From assembly GCA_945868805.1 (NCBI GenBank), contig CAMBMO010000021.1:1-38103 (forward strand): DNA of 38,103 nt. The letters run 5' to 3'. Within the stretch, counting starts at the first letter, position 1; each line of letters starts with the position of its first letter. A program made the position numbers and the translations under genes. Below are positions 35,425 through 38,103 of this stretch, piece by piece. Below the pieces are notes generated by a model. The model did not search any database. It saw only the letters and a list, made by a program, of their open reading frames with translations, and was not told the origin of the DNA. The DNA is from Singulisphaera sp. GP187 (GTDB lineage Bacteria > Planctomycetota > Phycisphaerae > Phycisphaerales > SM1A02).

Positions 35425-35586
35425 GACTCAAGTGCGCCCGGTTACGGGCACAACTCGACCAGCTTTGGGCGGTTTCTAGCCGTAAAGTGGGGGGTGTGCG
35501 CTTGCCTTGGGCCGCCACGGGTGTACCTTGGATCATGCGCGGTTGTCGGGGTTCGGGTGATTCGCTTGTCGATCGAGGAGTCCAAC

Positions 35587-38103
35587 ATGAAGTATTCAAA
35601 TCTGGTGTGGTGCGTCTTTGCGTCGGTTGTCTGTCTTGCCTCGCCAGCGCTCGCCCAAGACAGCGACGGCGATGGCTATCCCGACGCATCCGACAACTGC
35701 CCGACGCTTTCGAATCCGACGCAGACCGACTGCGACGCCGACGGCACCGGCGACGCATGCGAGATCATCAAAACTCTCGACACGGGCAACATGGGAGCGT
35801 TTGGCGGTGGGACGGGCGCGGGTAGCGTGATCGCCTCTGGCACACTTGCCGGCACGACGAGCATCACCCCGATCACGATCACCATCGAGTTGGTCGCAGA
35901 CCTCAACCTTGCAACCGAGTATGCCACACTCAAGTTTGGAAGTGTGGTCGTTTCATCGACACTCTTCCAAGCGACTGGCAGCGATTGTCCGGCAGTGCCA
36001 GACATGGCAACTCTGACTATGACGAGCAAGCAGTGGAACGGAATCGTCTCCGCCGCTGCAGGCGGCAATGTCGCGGTGACTGTTTCTGGAACATCGCTCG
36101 TCAGCGCGACGCAGTGTTCGGCGCCACTGGCCAAGGTGACCGTTCGCTACGGCGATGCCTACGGCGCGTGCGACTGTGACCTCGACGGAGTATCAGATGG
36201 TGAAGAGATCGCTGCAGGCGCACCAGACTGCAACGCCAACCTGATCCCAGACTCGTGCGATATCGACTCGGACACGGCTCTTGATTGCAATGCCAATGCG
36301 ATCCCAGACAGTTGCGATATCGCCAGTGGCACCGCACCAGACTGCAACCAAAACGCGATTCCAGATTCGTGCGACATCCCCAGCGGTGCGGGCGCAGACT
36401 GCGACGGCGACGCGACACTTGATTCGTGCGAGATTGCCGCGGGTGCATCCGACTGCGATGGGGACGGAGTGCCCGATGCGTGCGAAATCGCCGACGGGTC
36501 ACCAGACTGCAATAACAATGGAATTCTTGACTTCTGCGACATCGCCTCGGGATCGCCGGACTGCAACGGCAACGGCATTCCAGATTCGTGCGACATCGCC
36601 GGTGGCACTCCAGACTGCGACAACGATGGAATCCCCAACTCGTGCGAGATCGCCTCAGGCGCGCCAGACTGCAATGCCAACCTGATCCCAGACAGCTGTG
36701 ACATTGCGAGTGGCGCGACCCCGGACTGCAATGCCAACCTGATTCCAGACTCGTGCGACATCGCCACTGGCACCAGCAACGATGTCGAGCCCAATGGTGT
36801 GCCCGACGAGTGCAAGGACGATTGCAACGGCAACGGTTTGCCAGATCCATACGAGATTGCGCAAGGGATGCAATTCGATTGCAACTCAAATGGTCTGCTT
36901 GATGTCTGCGACATCGCGGGTGGTGCAACGGACGAAGATCTCGACGCCACTCCAGACTCATGCGAGTACGACTATGGCGACTTCGATATCGATGGCGAGG
37001 TCGCAGGCGCCGACCTCGGCTATCTGCTTGGTGTCTGGGGAAAGACCAACCCGTTCATCGGTGACCTCGATGACGACGGCGTGGTGGGAGGCGGAGACCT
37101 TGCTGTCATGCTCGGCCACTGGGGAGCGACTCCATTTGTTCCTCCTGCGCCAGTTGTGTCCGGGGTGACCCCCGCGATTGGTGCGTCAGCGGGCGGCACC
37201 GCAATCACGATCACGGGTCAGTACTTCATTGGCGAAGTGAGTGTGAGTGTTGGCGGAGTGCCGGCAACGAGCGTTGTTGTGAACTCGTCGACGGCAGTTT
37301 CGGCAGTCACTCCAGCGGGTACGGGTGTGGCGAGTCTCTCTGTAACGACACCTCGCGGCACTTCGACACTTGCGGGGGCGTTTACCTATCAGACCACGGT
37401 TCCTTGGGGGACCACTCTTGAGTTTGCCCCAAACGCGACTGTGGTCACCGACGCGACCTTGCGCAATGCGATCATCGCCACGGGTCTGCCGTGGCGGGTG
37501 CGCGACAACTCCAGCAACATCGAGATGTTGCTTGTTCCGCACGGGACGTTCACGATGGGTTGTAGCGCGTCGACTCAGTATGGCTGTGGTCCCAACGAAA
37601 GCCCGACGCACCAAGTCACTCTGAGTGCCTTTTATATGGGCAAGACGGAAGTGACTCAAGCGCAGTGGTTGGCAGAGATGGGGAGCAATCCATCGTATTT
37701 CGGGGGCTACAGCGACAGTCCATCGCGTCCTGTCGAACAAGTCTCATGGAACATGATTCAGCCTTTCTGCACTCAGAATGGCATTCGTCTTCCAACAGAA
37801 GCGGAATGGGAGTATGCATATCGCGCAGGAACGACGACGGCGTTCCACAGTTATCCAGCACAGCCAACTGGCTTCAACGACGACAATCTGCTTGGCAACA
37901 TTGCGTGGTACGCCGGTAACTCAGGGAACCAAACCCACGCCGGGGGGGGCAAGTACGCCAACGCCCTTGGCTTGCATGACATGCCAGGCAATGTTTGGGA
38001 GTGGTGCCAGGATTGGTATGGGCCTTATTCATCAGCAAGCGTGACAAACCCCACAGGACCCACGACTGGCTCGGCCCGTTTGTTGCGCGGCGGCAAGTGG
38101 GGC
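35587..38103 (+). CDS. Large secreted protein: Cys-repeat region, dockerin-like module, IPT/TIG and FGE-sulfatase domain, cut by window edge
   Basis: An ATG at 35587 with GAGGAG 6 nt before it (35575-35580) opens a frame that stays open for 839 codons to the window end. A signal peptide (cleavage after SPALA, near 23) precedes a TSP3-like calcium loop (24-60) and a beta-rich stretch (61-195). Next are about 15 Asp/Asn-rich repeats of 18-19 residues (about 196-460), then a dockerin-like pair (DIDGEVAGADLGYLL and DLDDDGVVGGGDLAVML, about 461-518). An IPT/TIG fold follows (about 520-603, YFIGEVSVSVGG), then from about 645 an FGE-sulfatase/SUMF1 fold with EMLLVPHGTFTMGC, RLPTEAEWEYAYRAG and NVWEWCQDW. 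The catalytic part of the FGE domain may lie beyond the edge. Confidence 0.9.
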   Translation, partial: MKYSNLVWCVFASVVCLASPALAQDSDGDGYPDASDNCPTLSNPTQTDCDADGTGDACEIIKTLDTGNMGAFGGGTGAGSVIASGTLAGTTSITPITITIELVADLNLATEYATLKFGSVVVSSTLFQATGSDCPAVPDMATLTMTSKQWNGIVSAAAGGNVAVTVSGTSLVSATQCSAPLAKVTVRYGDAYGACDCDLDGVSDGEEIAAGAPDCNANLIPDSCDIDSDTALDCNANAIPDSCDIASGTAPDCNQNAIPDSCDIPSGAGADCDGDATLDSCEIAAGASDCDGDGVPDACEIADGSPDCNNNGILDFCDIASGSPDCNGNGIPDSCDIAGGTPDCDNDGIPNSCEIASGAPDCNANLIPDSCDIASGATPDCNANLIPDSCDIATGTSNDVEPNGVPDECKDDCNGNGLPDPYEIAQGMQFDCNSNGLLDVCDIAGGATDEDLDATPDSCEYDYGDFDIDGEVAGADLGYLLGVWGKTNPFIGDLDDDGVVGGGDLAVMLGHWGATPFVPPAPVVSGVTPAIGASAGGTAITITGQYFIGEVSVSVGGVPATSVVVNSSTAVSAVTPAGTGVASLSVTTPRGTSTLAGAFTYQTTVPWGTTLEFAPNATVVTDATLRNAIIATGLPWRVRDNSSNIEMLLVPHGTFTMGCSASTQYGCGPNESPTHQVTLSAFYMGKTEVTQAQWLAEMGSNPSYFGGYSDSPSRPVEQVSWNMIQPFCTQNGIRLPTEAEWEYAYRAGTTTAFHSYPAQPTGFNDDNLLGNIAWYAGNSGNQTHAGGGKYANALGLHDMPGNVWEWCQDWYGPYSSASVTNPTGPTTGSARLLRGGKWG
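36172..36966 (+). repeat. About 15 tandem 18-19-residue Cys repeats
   Basis: Coding repeats of 54-57 nt with the consensus DCNxNxIPDSCDIASGxxP, for example DCNANLIPDSCDIASGATP. Each has two Cys and several Asp/Asn, which suits calcium-binding, disulfide-braced loops. Several units are nearly identical at the DNA level (near 36220, 36664 and 36721), so recent duplication is likely. The last units are more degenerate. Confidence 0.85.

Noticed and set aside
35436-35449. Terminator after the LptG-like gene
   Set aside because: Only a 5-bp stem (GCCCG-GTTA-CGGGC) with no T-run; too weak to call.
36101-36961. Long leftward open frames over the Cys-repeat region
   Set aside because: They mirror the repetitive sequence of the rightward gene, have biased composition (Arg/Cys/His-rich or Ser/Pro-rich), and no start signal or domain.
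36172-36966. Possible CRISPR array
   Set aside because: The repeats are adjacent, in frame, and code a consistent Cys pattern without spacers of unique sequence.

Overview
The window looks like chromosomal DNA of a planctomycete, most likely of the class Phycisphaerae. This is inferred from content: secreted proteins ending in a dockerin-like module with a terminal Gly-Trp-Gly-x-Cys-Pro, many FG-GAP/VCBS and CRTAC1-type proteins, a c554-like multihaem cytochrome fused to TPRs, and a Gram-negative envelope gene set (murC, murB, ddl, ftsQ-like, lptF/G). No rRNA, tRNA or CRISPR array was seen.

Region 1 (1-7235) is patchy and partly decayed. It starts with a broken IS3-type element, then a two-gene unit (membrane-redoxin fusion plus a small membrane protein). 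A leftward set follows: fasciclin protein, GTP cyclohydrolase I, SDR oxidoreductase and DCC-family protein. Between folE and the SDR lie remnants of a MerR/CarH-like DNA-binding gene and a flavin monooxygenase. The mix resembles the light/B12-controlled LitR/CarH gene sets known in other bacteria, here with the regulator apparently lost. A possible transposase tail lies before region 2.

Region 2 (7236-16833, rightward) holds a nitrilase-superfamily hydrolase, a 1179-residue TPR/FG-GAP/ASPIC lipoprotein, a membrane-anchored pentahaem cytochrome with TPRs, and a membrane-anchored CRTAC1-like protein. Two junctions are GTGA overlaps, so most of it is probably translated as a unit. I infer an envelope redox or surface complex; no pathway is proven.

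Region 3 (16859-24004) has two leftward secreted dockerin proteins (an FG-GAP protein and a di-haem DUF1111-like oxidoreductase). Divergent from them is a TPR plus CRTAC1 pair, a small version of region 2. The oxidoreductase and the second CRTAC1 protein both have signal peptides built from in-frame tandem DNA repeats.

Region 4 (24030-31119, leftward) is a compact seven-gene run: murC, murB, ddl, ftsQ-like, unknown membrane protein, greA, and a cardiolipin-synthase-like gene, with overlaps or gaps of at most 16 nt. Region 5 (31232-35424, rightward) has an NtrC-type regulator followed by two LptF/LptG-family permeases. Region 6 (35587 to the edge) is the start of a very large secreted gene, open through the window end: signal peptide, about fifteen Asp/Asn-rich Cys repeats, a dockerin-like module, an IPT/TIG domain and a formylglycine-generating-enzyme-like domain cut by the edge.
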